A stretch of 64,000 bases of DNA from Hyaloperonospora brassicae (Eukaryota; Oomycota; Peronosporomycetes; Peronosporales; Peronosporaceae): positions 62,001 to 126,000 of the forward strand of contig CANTFL010000389.1 in NCBI GenBank assembly GCA_947650285.1, in the 5' to 3' direction. A program made the position numbers and the translations under genes. Below the pieces are notes generated by a model, which saw nothing but the letters and a program-made list of their open reading frames with translations, did not search any database and was not told the origin of the DNA. Positions 43,995-56,133 of this stretch are shown piece after piece (positions within the stretch are counted from its first letter, which is position 1; each line of letters starts with the position of its first letter).

Positions 43995-44996
43995 GGACGA
44001 GTGATTGCCGTAGACGTGACTAGATACGAAGAGTGAACTTGCAGGTCGAGTTGAGGGTACACTCTATCGTTGAAACACACCATTTTGTGCATGCAGTGTC
44101 GCTAGTCATCGACATTTATCGGTACTTTAGTGGCCAGTGCCACCAACATGCCATCACGACACTGGGCGAGTAGTCATGAGCCCCCATGCAACGCGAGGGT
44201 TCCGCGTGTTGCGTGTTGCGTGGGTGTGTGTGTGTGTGTGTGTGTGCGGTAACCCACTCTTCAGTGCTCGGTGCACGTCACTCTGACGGACATGTGCCCA
44301 TTCGGTCACGAAGAAGGCTTTTTAACAAGAAGCAGTCGTCATTGGGCCGCGGGAGTGCTCCATATCTGCCACTCTGTCGCCGCCCCCCGAGGAACAATAA
44401 CGCGATAGCCGGTCAGTCAATCCACAAACGCTTCTAATCTGGACTTTCTATCGAGTAAGTGGATGATGTCTTGTGCCCTATCGATCCTGAGCTGCTCGCT
44501 GGCCAGCGCGGCGTAGGGTTATTTCCACGTGATTGATTACGTCCTCACTCGATCACCACAGCGGTGGCGATATGCCTTATCGTAGGACGGACAGTCGTAC
44601 AGTCAACAGGCGTCCGACCGACGTATACCCCTCTATCTACACCACCTCCGAGAGAGTGCGTTGTGACAAGTATGTCGAGGAAAGGGGAACAACTGGTTAG
44701 ACACACGAAGTTGCTACTGCTCGACAACGGCAGTGGAAAAAGCATCGTATTGCGTTCTACGTTAGGCTACTTGGCACTCCCTATCCTGTCTCTCTCTCGC
44801 GCCTTTCAAGGCGAGAGAAGAACTCGAGCTGGTGCGAGGTAGCTGAGCTTGACCCGCGGTGCAAAGTCGGTCGGTCGGTCGGTCGGTCGTCCAAGTTGGT
44901 CGTCCAAGTCGAAAACAAAAAAAGCAGATCGACACCAGTCGCAACAACACCGACAGTCGCAACGTGGCAACTAACTGAACACGACACACACGCGTG
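43995..44996. other. intergenic with two simple repeats
   Basis: A (GT)n run lies at about 44225-44247 and a (GGTC)n run at about 44866-44889. Short ORFs have no recognisable content. The right end must carry the 3' UTR of the first 140-aa gene. Confidence 0.5.
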
Positions 44997-45419
44997 TCAC
45001 CGGTACGTGACACACTCGTCGATCATGTCCATGTGCTTGGCCTTGCGCTTGCAATTGGTCCACATGTGCATCGTCAGTGGGACGCTCTTGCCGGACACGA
45101 CTGTCCGCACCGCTCGTCGGTCGTTCAGCGTCTCGGGGATCAGCACGGGCGGAATCGCGCGGTGGCGCATGTGGCTGAGGCTAAAGCGCGTGAGTTTCGT
45201 CGGGTGCGTCTCGAGGATCTTCTGCTTGAGCACGCGCACGTCTTCGGGCAGCTCAATGGCCGTGGACGGTCCGTACGGCTGGTGGTGCTGGTGGCGCCGG
45301 TGCGGCCGACGAAAGCGCGAGCGTTTCGAGAGGCTCCGCAGCGTCTTTTCCTGGTGGGGCTCCGACCGGTGGACGTAGAGCGGCAGCGTGCCTGGCTGCA
45401 CGCCCATAGCTACAGACAC
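44997..45419 (-). CDS. 140-aa protein, unrecognised family, paralogue 1
   Basis: Single exon of 140 aa, with the start at either of two nearby Met codons (MSVAMGV); the second aligns with the paralogue. The N-terminal half is basic and His/Arg-rich without a signal peptide. The C-terminal half is conserved with the gene at 47748-48170: LPE, LK-KIL-TH, TRFSLSHM, a PPV-IP step, SVPLT and MW-N-KRK--HM. By hand count about 45 of 79 aligned residues are identical. No Cys pattern, transmembrane segment or known motif is seen. The function is unknown. Conservation of the C-terminal half despite a divergent N-terminus argues for a real domain. An Inr-like element shared with its paralogue lies upstream. 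Confidence 0.75.
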   Translation of the reverse strand: MSVAMGVQPGTLPLYVHRSEPHQEKTLRSLSKRSRFRRPHRRHQHHQPYGPSTAIELPEDVRVLKQKILETHPTKLTRFSLSHMRHRAIPPVLIPETLNDRRAVRTVVSGKSVPLTMHMWTNCKRKAKHMDMIDECVTYR

Positions 45420-45476
45420 TGTGGGTGAAGAGGGGCGCGTGGGTCGCTCTCGGTGGTGGCGTCACGAGTACGCGGC

Positions 45477-45489
45477 AAGTTGGGAAGTG
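45477..45489 (-). promoter_or_regulatory. Inr-like element, 140-aa gene 1
   Basis: The minus strand reads CACTTCCCAACTT, nearly the same as TCACTTTCCAACTT upstream of the paralogue, and both fit the oomycete Inr-plus-flank shape. It is ~58 bp before the start at 45419. Flanking sequence around it is also shared between the two loci. Confidence 0.5.
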
Positions 45490-47747
45490 CTGTCGGTGGC
45501 TCAGTGTCTGTCCACGGCCGAGCGATCACGCGCGAGCGAGACCTGAAAAAAGGTGACGAGGCAGTTTGGTGGAGCCCTGCGCTGGCTACGCACGCACAGG
45601 TACAGTCGGTGCCCAGCGCAGCAGACCCCTCTTCTCGCTCCCGTCGGCGAAAGACGGAGCGTGCAAAAAGACGCGGCAGCGCATAGCCAAACGCAGTCGA
45701 GCGTGGCGCAGCTGGCCCCGCGGGCGACCGTACCAGGATTGGACGCCCGTTTGCCTGTCTCTTTTGCTATCTTGAGGCTGCGCAAGTCATGGACGCGCTG
45801 CGCAACTCACGGACGCACTCTCTCCACGTATGGTCTCTGACGGTGACAAGCACCGGACGGCACGTGACAATCGAACTTGTTCGCTCACTCACTCACTCGC
45901 TCTCTCTGAGCCCATGAGCTGATGTGTACCCATGCAAATGCGCTCGTCCCAGCGCGGCTGGAAACGCGACGGCCGCGTGGCGCTGTCCTCTTAGCGTGCG
46001 AAAAGAGCTCAAGTACGCGTCACGACAACCAGTCGTTCGGTCCCTTACGATATCGAAGGATCTCCTCGAGTCGCCATAGTGTACAATGGCTCAAAGCGCT
46101 TGGGTGGGTGAAGTGTCCGACCATCGAGTGTAACGGGCCCTCCACGCCGGCGACGGCTCGTTTTCGTACGCACGTACGCACGCACGTACCCGCTCGACTC
46201 ATCGCATGTTTTTCGACTGTCTCATTGTTTGCGCCCACCTGCCTCAGGAATGGGCCCAAGCAGCCAAAAAGCCACCCGACTCTCGACGGCGGGAGCCTGC
46301 GGTCGTGTCGCACGCGAAGTTTCGACGAAGCAGAGAGTGGTCGTCGCCACGAGGTGCGCAACGGCGGCCAGCGCGCGGTTTGGGCATCCAAACCCCACGT
46401 ACTTTAGTGGCGCTGGCGCGATCGGGACAAGAACGTGTTGCAATGCAGCGCTAGACCCGAGGCGTGACGCCGCCACGAGGACTTGCGCTCGACTGTTAGA
46501 CGCAAGTGGCGGCCAGTCTGGTCTCGTGAAGACGGATCTGCGCGCCTGCGGACGTGGATCTGCGTTTGTCAGTAAACGATTGACCGACCGCTTGGCGGTC
46601 GCAGGTCTTGACGTCACGTGAATCACTGACGATGGGGCGCGTGTGTACTTCAAGGCGGTCGGCCGTCCGTCGTTTGCTTCGTGGACAGACGAAAGACGTG
46701 CGTCTGTCGGTGGTGGCTGCCGCCCGTTGCCTGCGGCCACGCACCGCTGCTCAGTCAGTGTGCAAGGCGACTTGATTTCTAGCGCCTCGCTTCAACGCGG
46801 GACCGATGGTCGCTCCTGGCGGTAGAGGCAGACAAGAAGATAATGCACATCTCGGCCTACTGGTCGAGAGGATGAGCTTCCGCACGCGTATCGCCATCGG
46901 TTCATCGACGGCGTGGGAAGCAACGCGTCCACTAACGTTCGAAGCAATCACGATCAAGCCAGGCGTCGTCACGACAGGGTATAGTATCTAAACGACATCG
47001 CCTACCAACATACAAACATCGATACATATACATGCAAATATACACACATACCACTGGTAGTTGTTGCGGTCTGCCGTCAACGACGACGACAGCTTAATGT
47101 TCTCGACACAGCGCGCAGATGCCGCGAGTTCGACGTCAGGCACCGCAGCTGTGCTTGGTACGATCCATGCAACGACACCAGTTGAGGCCGAGGTGATGGA
47201 TCCACTTTGCGTGTCTGCTGCATGTCGTCCGAGCCAGTCGTCCCACCTTCTGCTTCGCTGTCCATTGCGCTGTCGTCCATCATCGACTCGGCAGTCATCG
47301 ACGTTCTTTATCCTAACATTCCCATTACGTCTGCATGCCGGGAAACGAAACGTCGTCGTTCGTGTCTTTCCACGCTTTAACGTCCACTATGGACGCGTAG
47401 GAAGCGCTCTACGTCTCGGACAATAGCGACACCACAATACGATCAAACGAACGAACGATAGACAGATAGACAGATTGATAGATAGATAAACACAGAATCG
47501 GATGGATAGCCCGAATGGCCGGTAAGTGTGTTAAATAGTTAAGTAGAAAGACGCTTACGGTACGCGTTCGAAGCTCGTCTACGATCGACGAGTTCGAAGC
47601 GAAGTGACGATAATACGAATGATAGTAGTTGCAGTAGTAGTAGCAATAGCAGTAGTAGCAGTAGTAGGAGTAGCACTCGTCATGACGGTAGAGACCATGT
47701 ACTCGTGTCCTTGTGTAGCTCTTGACGTGGTGTGTGTCCCTCCTCTC
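45490..47747. other. intergenic between the paralogues
   Basis: It is G/C-rich and full of short ORFs without recognisable content. Simple repeats include a GCAC/GTAC run near 46165-46190, a GATA/GACA tetranucleotide run at about 47455-47490 and an AGT/AGC triplet run at about 47620-47670. It must contain the 3' UTR of the second paralogue. Confidence 0.5.
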
Positions 47748-48170
47748 TCATCGGAACAACGTGCAGTGGAGCGGGTACGACTCGGCGATCTGCTCCATGT
47801 GGTGCGTCTTGCGCTTCGTGTTGTTCCACATGCACCGCGTGAGGGGTACGCTGCGTCCCGCGACAGTCGTCGACAGCGCGCGGGGACTGTTCATCTCTCT
47901 CGGGATCTTCACCGGTGGCACAACGACCTTTTTCATGTGGCTAAGGCTGAACCGCGTGCGTTTGTCTTTGTGCGTGCGCAATATCTTGTCTTTGAGCTGC
48001 TGCGCCTCTTCCGGGAGGACCACCGCGTACACGGGCAGCTGCTCCTGCGGCGGCTGTCGGTGGCGACGGAGCGCGTGTTTCTTTGCCGATACGACGCCCT
48101 CGTCGCGGGATTTCGTCAGGTGCTCGCGCACTGTCGGCAGGTGCAGTTGAGGTCGCACGCCCATAGTCAA
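47748..48170 (-). CDS. 140-aa protein, unrecognised family, paralogue 2
   Basis: Single exon of 140 aa on the same strand as its paralogue, 2.3 kb away; start MTMGV (the MGV form aligns with paralogue 1). The N-terminal third is divergent and basic. The C-terminal half keeps TRFSLSHM, VPPVKIP, GRSVPLT and MWNNTKRK. This looks like a tandem gene duplication, because the upstream Inr-like block is shared too. The 5' leader holds a CAA-type triplet run ((GTT)n on the plus strand, about 48174-48200). Function not recognised. The conserved Trp, the His-Met ends and the Lys/Arg cluster could mark an RNA- or protein-binding surface, but that is only a guess. Confidence 0.75.
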   Translation of the reverse strand: MTMGVRPQLHLPTVREHLTKSRDEGVVSAKKHALRRHRQPPQEQLPVYAVVLPEEAQQLKDKILRTHKDKRTRFSLSHMKKVVVPPVKIPREMNSPRALSTTVAGRSVPLTRCMWNNTKRKTHHMEQIAESYPLHCTLFR

Positions 48171-48288
48171 ACTAGTTGTTGTTGTTGTTGTTGTTGTTGT
48201 TGTGGTAGTAGCAGTGGCAGCGGTGCAGTTAAGCCGATGTCGCTAAAGCTGTGGGAATCACACGCGATGGATGTGGCGCCGAGCGGGT

Positions 48289-48302
48289 AAGTTGGAAAGT
48301 GA
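48289..48302 (-). promoter_or_regulatory. Inr-like element, 140-aa gene 2
   Basis: The minus strand reads TCACTTTCCAACTT, about 119 bp upstream of the ATG at 48170. It lines up with the similar block at 45477-45489, and further similar sequence (GAAAA-AGTGACG-GGC on the plus strand) follows in both. Confidence 0.5.
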
Positions 48303-51300
48303 TTGACCGACTGAGCGCTCGAGTCGGGACGTGGTCCGAGAAAAGTGACGGGGCGGTCTCGACTGGATCGCAGCGAGCGAGCGAGCGGGCGATCCCCCCC
48401 GCCGGCCAATGGAGCGCATCAATCCGACAATAGGTGCGAAACGCCGCTCCCGTCCTGTTGAAAGCGCGATCGGTTGCGACCTTGCGCATCCGGACAGTGC
48501 CTGCCGAGCCTTTCGACCGCGACGAGTAGGGCAGGAAGCGGCGTGCGAGAGAAAGGAGCGTCTTGTCTTGGCGCGACTATGTGTTGCTGGTCTTCACATC
48601 GAGTGGATTAGAAGCGGCGTCGAGAGAGATCAAGTCTCGTCTCGTCTCTCGTGATGGACATCCGCCACGCTTTCGAGCGGGAGCGAGGGAGCGGCCACTT
48701 GATCGGATGCCGCGATGGGTTCCAAACCCACTGGTGCGACGACGACCAGCCCTCGCGCACGTCGACTGTCGCATGGGCGCTTCCAATCAAGCGTGACTTG
48801 CCATCGACCTGCGTGATCACTGGACCAGCTAACGAACGTCAGGGATTCTAGGACATTCTCGTGGGGCTCACTCACTCGCTATCCGACTGACTGAGTGATT
48901 GACTGGCTGCGAGCGTAGGTACTTGTGCACAACATAAAACGGATCGGGACCGTTGATGCACGGCCACGGATAAATCGTGGCACATGCGAGGGCCGTGAGA
49001 AAACGGGGCATGAATTAAGAGCTCGACTGTCGCCACGGAGGACGCGTTCTAATGATCAGGTTGTGTGTGGCATGCAGCCGTACAGTAGAGACGAGAAGGC
49101 GGCCGTTCGTGCTTGCACAGTGTGGCATGGCTTTGGTAGAGCGTGAAGCGTTTGGTCCTTGCCTGAGTCTCTTGCGGCATTGTGTCAAAGCTAGCGAAGT
49201 CGAAACGCAAGCGCTACAAACTGACTGACTCGACGTGCGCTCGAGTCTGTATGTCGCTATGTAGTGTTTGTCGCGCAGACCGTCTCTAGACGACGGATGC
49301 CACCTCAGTGTCTGTGTGTACCATCGCCAGAGGTGCGACCGTCGCTTTTTTTCTTCCTGCGGTCGCTCGGACTGTGGTAAAAGCAGCTGCCGTGCGCTCG
49401 AGGCCACGCCGGCGCTAGCTGACCACAATAGACGAGTCGACGCCAAGAGCAGTCGGACGAGACGGGCTGGAAGACCCACAGAGAATGTTGTCGTCTTGTA
49501 TGCTGCCGGTTTGCCTCGAAGCAATCGTCGCCACGAGGTATGCAAAACACACGCACACACACACACACACACACACAACTACCCTTAGCAACTACCGATG
49601 TGCTTTCGTAGCTGCTGTGCTTTGACGCTGGCGGTCCGTATCGAAAGAAAGAAAGACAAAACTGCTCGAACGTCAGCGATCGTACTCGATCCACCACAAA
49701 GGCACGTGACAGCGAGCGCTCGTGTTGTAGTAACGTCTTCGTCGGCTTTTGGTTGACACGGAGCCATGAAGCACGTCATGATCAAAAACCACAAAGAGAC
49801 GGGGCGGGGCGAAGACCATCGCACGTGTCCCCCTCGACTCGGTGGCGATCGGGTTCGTTACAGGCCTTTCCGCGATCGCACCCGAAGAACATTAACGCGC
49901 TTTGCCATTGACTTTGTCGGTATTATTACAGCAGACTCGGAGCGTTTCATGGCGCTGGTGATGCGTGGGGGGGTAAACTACGACCGCAGCGGTGCGCCCG
50001 GTGGTTTATTTTTCGAACGTGCAGGCGGTTCACAAGCCCAGCTGCATCCATTGGCTTCATTAACTGGCTGATAGATTGGCGCGTCTGAAAAAAAGCACGA
50101 GTTCTAACAGATGTGGTGTTTTTCGACCAGTGTCTGTTTTGACAAACAAATTGACGCTGGCATTCGAATTAAACATGTTAGAAAGGGCTTCCGTTTCGTG
50201 CGTCTACTGCGGTCGTTTTGACTACCGCCTATCTTCGACCCGATCGACGCGGTAGCCAACCGAGAAACAAAGTGTCCATTCGTCCTGCAGCGACCATACC
50301 AGCGCAAGCGTTTGCATGCAAATAGCATATCTGGCCCTTTGCTTCCGACGCCTCCACATCGGCGTATCGAAATACCTGTCGAAGATTGCATTGATGTTGA
50401 CAAGTAGCATGCTGACGTGTTCACCCACGGGACAGCCTTCCAGCTGTCGATGCTTGACGCTATTCGGTATGGCTGTATTTACTCATCGCAAGACGCCGCA
50501 GCATAGCAACAAGCTCGACAAGGTCTGCTACAGCCAGAACGCTACCATTTGTCGCTATGACTTTTGTCATGTCGGAAGGATTCTTCTACGTTTCCTCCTC
50601 CTGCACGTAATGCGGTGTCATAGGTGAGTGTTCCACTGCATACATCAACATGCCAGTTGTGCTCAGAGTGAGCTTTGCTGGCTTAGCTAGAGCAGATGGC
50701 TTTACGCAAGTATTTGTCAATGTAAAATCCGAGCTCAGCGAAGCACGCCCTGCTACAAGAGCGGGCCAAAGCTGGAGAAGGATGCAACCATAGCTTCCGT
50801 AAAGCAGTCTGAGATCGGAGGATCAATCCAAAAATTACAACATCGCTGCATCAGCATTGATCTGCAACAGACCGAAGGATCGAGCTTGGTATGTTTCCTC
50901 TGAAGAATGGTCGAAGTATCCGTAACCTCTTCGACAGCATCGCGGTACGTACCCACTTGCTTTCCTTACGCTGAACGTCGTAGATCTGTCTTCTTGTAGA
51001 CAGCGTGCAAGAAGGAAATGAGCTTTCCACAAGCGCCTACGAAAGCGGTGACGTGAGATTTTCAAGCACGAATACAAGTGTCTGAGAACAAGCACGATAC
51101 AATGTTGGACCTCGCTGCAGACATGTCATACGAACGTTGCCGAGTGCTTTCATCACCGGGTAGCATTGACGATACAGATCAACGCCAACCAGTGCTCGAT
51201 AGCAACTGTTGACCGACGTGTCAGCTGTCAAGCAAACAAGCTCATGATCATTTTCATGAGCGCGCACACCAAAAGGCTGGCACGTCCGATTTCCTGACTG

Positions 51301-54300
51301 TCACGGTAAAAGCGGACACACCTATGACACGGGAGCTGTGAATCTGTAACACGAGAACATGTGTGTGAATGGCTTTCAAAGGTGAAGGTATCGAGTTATC
51401 GTTGACCGTCGAGCCGTCACGAAATAGCATACCGCACGCTGACGCGCGAGACATCACTACTCAGTCATCGCAGCTCTTGTTTGATTAGTGTCTGATCGGC
51501 AGTCTCCGCTCTCGTGCTGTATCGTGGCTTACAAAGTAAGGTTGGTGACGTCAAGCCAATTCAAGAAGTGCTCTGTGTCGTCACACCTAAGCAAGAAGTG
51601 CACTTTGGTACATCGATGTCCTTGTAGAGTGTAAAGATTGGTCGCACTAGAATCTCTGCGAACGTGCTTACCAACGAACGGATCTCGGGTAGCAGCCCTG
51701 CACATGCGAGTTACCCCTAGCTTCTTCATAGTAGACCAAAGAAATACGAGTCTTTGCATGTCATAAACTCGATCGCATAGCATATGCACTCAAGAGCTAT
51801 AGCTGACAGTACTGATGGCGAGTCTGAGCCAGCACGTAGTTGTATGGCAACTGTCGCCAAGAAGGGTATGCTAACCGTTGTCCACGTACTTTGTTGTAGC
51901 ATACGTTGGTCGCAAGTCATTTTGCATTGATACCGGAAGGCAACTGCGTGGACTTGCGCACCCGCCGGGACTATTTTCTCGTCGCTGTTGCATTTTCGTT
52001 GTTACGTTCTGTCAAACTTCAGCTCACACCTAAAAAGCTTTTGACGTGTACTACGTCCCCCCTCCCTTTTGACGCCGACCAAATGTGAGGAGGGGCTTTG
52101 GATGGGAGAAGCCCAGTCACTGCCGGTGACATCCGGTTGTTGCAGCAATGTCAGGATTCGTGTGCTGCACACTAACTCAGATGGGAGCCGCTTTCTTGTC
52201 AACTGTTGCGAAAGTGCTGGAATATCTCTGAGAACGCGTACAACGTGATTAAATGCGCAAAATGCATCGCGTTTATTCTAGCCATGTTATAACAACTTTA
52301 CGGGTCATGAACTCTGTCCCGCTCCTGTTGCTGCATCGTAAAGCTAACTATACGATTTCTGTCGAAACTTGATGACGCCTCATTAGCCATTCGCACTTCA
52401 CGCAGTGACAAACTCTGTACAAATGATACGAAAGTGACTTGCCGACTCCATGACGCAGACATTTCTTGTCAACACGTCGTCGTCGTCGCAAGCTCATCCT
52501 AATGAATCACCGAGTTTGTGTGATACTTAGTAATACTGACATGTACAATGCGCGTCAATACGACGTGAGAATCGTAGCTTCTGTTGACATGTTAATTCAC
52601 ATGACGATACAGAAAAGCAAGCGCCTCATTGTAGAGGAGTTACCATTCTCGCGTTAGCGCACGCGCGCTCAAAGCGACAACAGTAGCTGCTACAAATACA
52701 GATTAAGGCAATTCCGTCTGTTGAAGTCGGCCAAAATGCAGCGACAAGCGACTGCGTAGGAAATGGTATCGTGTGCGAGCGGAGACTGACTGGTTTGTCG
52801 AGGAAGATACGGGAAAAACAAGCTGATGGCTTGTGGTGCAGGAAGATCTGTGCTCGCCATGCGTGTCGATGGCAATGCTTCATGCTAGATTGGAACGAAT
52901 TAGCGTTCGCAGCATGCCACCATTCGCGGTAGTCTAATTGCTGCTTGTACAGTAACTAGTCTACTGCTAATGAAGGGATGCTGTCCGCATCGTTTTGGAT
53001 GATGCGTTTTCTGCATGACACTTTCATGATAGAATGCACTACTCCTACATGTCTTTCACATTGGATACAACTACCTCAATCGAATCGAAGCTGCCGTTTA
53101 CACGAGCACTGACGACAGCGACTGTACTACACACACATGGGCTTTACGTGAGATAGCTGGCCTGTCATTGCATCGCATCACTTCATTGCGCTACCCATCG
53201 AGGAAGAAGTCTTGTATGCTTCCTACCTCTTGCATTATCGATGTTACGACATCTACCGATGGATGAGATTACGTGCGTTCTGTATCGGAACGTCCACACG
53301 CACAAGCGCCACTTCTTGATCGAAGATGTCCACTCTCGTCGTCATGCCACCACCCACGATCAGCATTGGACACTGTCCGAGCACGCCCAGCATCTCTGCC
53401 GATTCAGGCTTACATCATGCGCCACGTCTAGTACTTTTGACATGACCGTAACGCCTTTGCGTCCCATTGACATCTGTCGGCATGTAATAAGATCGAGCAT
53501 GTACCATAGTCCAAGCCGGAAGCTACTGATGGTCCCACCAACAACGAGCCTCTTGTCACCTTTTTTGCATCGATCGAAGAATGAGACTGCCAGTAAGCAC
53601 GTTAGGCCTCGTAAACACCGACAGAAGCAGGATACAACTTGAGTAGTTAGCGTCTTCTCGATGAATCACTGCATCCGATAACGTACATCCAAGAGCTCAA
53701 AGATTTAGTAAGCTTGTCGCCACTCCTATAACCGAGAAGCCGAAGAAACCGGCACTACAGATCATCAAGTCAAACACGTCATCAGCTCTTTGTGCTCGAA
53801 CAATATGCGATGTTGTTGTCAACAGAAAAAAAGTTGACGCGATATGGGCAACGCCGTTGTTGATGGATGTCGCAACACAAATGAATAGCGACGCACTGAA
53901 GGAACTGCCCGCAGTCTGTAATTGAACGCGTTTTCGGGCTTTCGACATGGAGCAAACGCTGTGATCCTTTCTCTATTGCAGGGAGATAAGAAGACGCGTC
54001 GCTGAAAATGGCGGTGTAGTAGCAGCAGCTACTAATGAAGCAGATACGTCCGTTTTGTCACCTTTTCTTGACTAGTACAGCATAGATGACGTCGACTGAT
54101 GGCTGATGTGGCGATGTGGCGATGGTGGTGGCATCGGTACAAGTGCAAGTGCAGCAGAATGCTGAGTACATTGAGGAAGCGAAGGTGTTCGAGGAAAGGG
54201 TGTGCTGAGATAGTAAAAATGATCCGTCGTGGGTATCGAGTGCTACAAGCACAGGGTCACTCAATCAGAGGTCCTGTGACACTCTTGACAAAGCTATTAC

Positions 54301-55943
54301 GACACCTGATGGCACTAGTCGTACCAAAGTCGGTGAAAACCTGATGTCGATATGGACGAAGCGCTTGCAGTACCAGACAAACACGGGATATCCGGTATAC
54401 TCACTTGGAAGATGGTGGACGACCGGACGGGGATAGCTCGACGAATAACGACTTTCCACAACGTATCACTCCTTCTTCTCGAGCTATCCTGTCGAATCTA
54501 CGCATGTCTGTTGTCTCGGTCGTGGGACCTCGTGGTGATCCGCAGACTGCGTGGGGTACGACTTGTACGGAACGCTACCAGCTTTGCTGCCGGTACAACT
54601 AATTTTGCGTGGCATATCGACCGCTCGGTTGAAGCATTCGGTCTGGTGTCGTGCGGTCGAGGCTGTACAAGCTAAAGCGCATGACGGATTCAACAAATGT
54701 ACTATAGAGAAGGTGTCAGACGTTGCGAGCTGCAGAGGGATGTCCTGAGTGAATGAACGAAGATGAAGCACTGCTCCGATAATTGCAGCTGCATTCGTTG
54801 ACGCTACAGTGTTGCAACTTGGAGCATGTAGGGAGACGCCGTCGTCCGGTCCCGAGCAAGTCGGTCGCAACGTACGGCTTCGTTGCGACAAAGCAGGAGC
54901 TCACTGCGCTCTCTTCAATGGCACAGAGTGCTCTGAGGAAGCCACTTCGAGCAGTGACGATGGAGTATTGCCGATCAACATGTACGCAAAGGTCCCTGCA
55001 GACACATACATTGGCCCTTGTTGCCTCCACTACACTTTCGTATCGATCTCTTGACCTATGCGTTGTCCATGCAGTAGTGCAAATACGCGTCCTACGAAAA
55101 GTGTCAGATGGTGGTGTGCAACCCAACCCGTCTGTCCACTCTTTCGACTCACGCACTTGCACAACTGCAAGTCGCAATACATTTACGACTCACGAACGCT
55201 CGAGTGCGTTTTCCCGTTACTATCGACGTATTTCGCTTCCTTCAGACCGACTAAACTTTTTCTTTGCTGTACCCAAAACAGACCACGTAGACAGACACGT
55301 GTCGTCAATAAACCGTATCACGCAACCACACAAAAAAGCAACTAGCGCCCTTATGTTGCTGGAAAAGCGCTTGCTTTTCTCGGCCGGAGTGGAGGGGACG
55401 TTGTTGACGTTGTCGTCGAGGAGACTTTGACGACGGTGCGACAGTTATCGGCCAATTGCCAGCAGCGTTTTTACGGGAATTCTCGACAATCGATCCGCTC
55501 TTTTTCCCCTACACGCGTCGTTCCACTGTTCCGCCACCCACACCCACCCACACACACACACTCTTTTCGCAGCTGTCCCGCCATGCCTTTCTCCCGTCGA
55601 TTGCTTTTTTTTATTACCAATGTCAAAAGACGGTTTCGCACCCCTCGCACCCACCGCCTCCCCCATCCATCATCCCATCGTCCCCCAAAATAAAGTGCTT
55701 GTTTTTCGACGCGCCACACGGCCCGCCGGATAACCCCCACACGAAACCCCCTCTTGTAACCGCGCGCGCCCCGTCGCTGACATCCCACCCGCCGCTTTCT
55801 CGCGCCACGTGGTCCACGTCACACGCCCCACTTGCAGCCAAAATCTCGGCCGCGTCAGCCCACGACACAAAAAAGTGTCCATTTCACCGCCACGTCCGGA
55901 CGCATTAAACCGTTCAGTAGCGCCGCCGCCGCCGCTGCTGTCG

Positions 55944-55978
<35 letters not shown>

Positions 55979-56133
55979 GTGCGCCCACGCGCCACACACC
56001 GCCTCCTCCTCCGTGTGCACGCGGAGCAGAGCCACTGTCGCCAGTCCCGTCCCCGCCCCTGCGCTCGTGCTCGTGTCTTGCCTTGGGCCCCCCGACCGGC
56101 ACTCGCTTGTGGCGCGCGACAGAAAAACTGGCC
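48303..56133. other. 8-kb region, no supportable gene
   Basis: Many ORFs of 60-215 codons occur on both strands, none with a domain, signal peptide, splice-restored frame or paralogue in the window. Simple repeats are an (AC)n run near 49548-49578, a GAAA run near 49645-49657, and a (CT)n run at about 55945-55976 just upstream of the C2/PH gene. The minus strand between 50.1 and 51.8 kb faintly recalls transposon coding DNA, but not enough to call. The right end carries the promoter of the C2/PH gene. Confidence 0.45.

Noticed and set aside
50104..51789. Minus-strand fragments considered as a Ty1/copia-type remnant
   Set aside because: I tried to fit them to integrase and reverse transcriptase motifs and found no catalytic motif or ordered match.
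53697..53948. 83-codon minus-strand ORF with two hydrophobic stretches
   Set aside because: Short, no paralogue, and hydrophobic runs of this kind also occur by chance.
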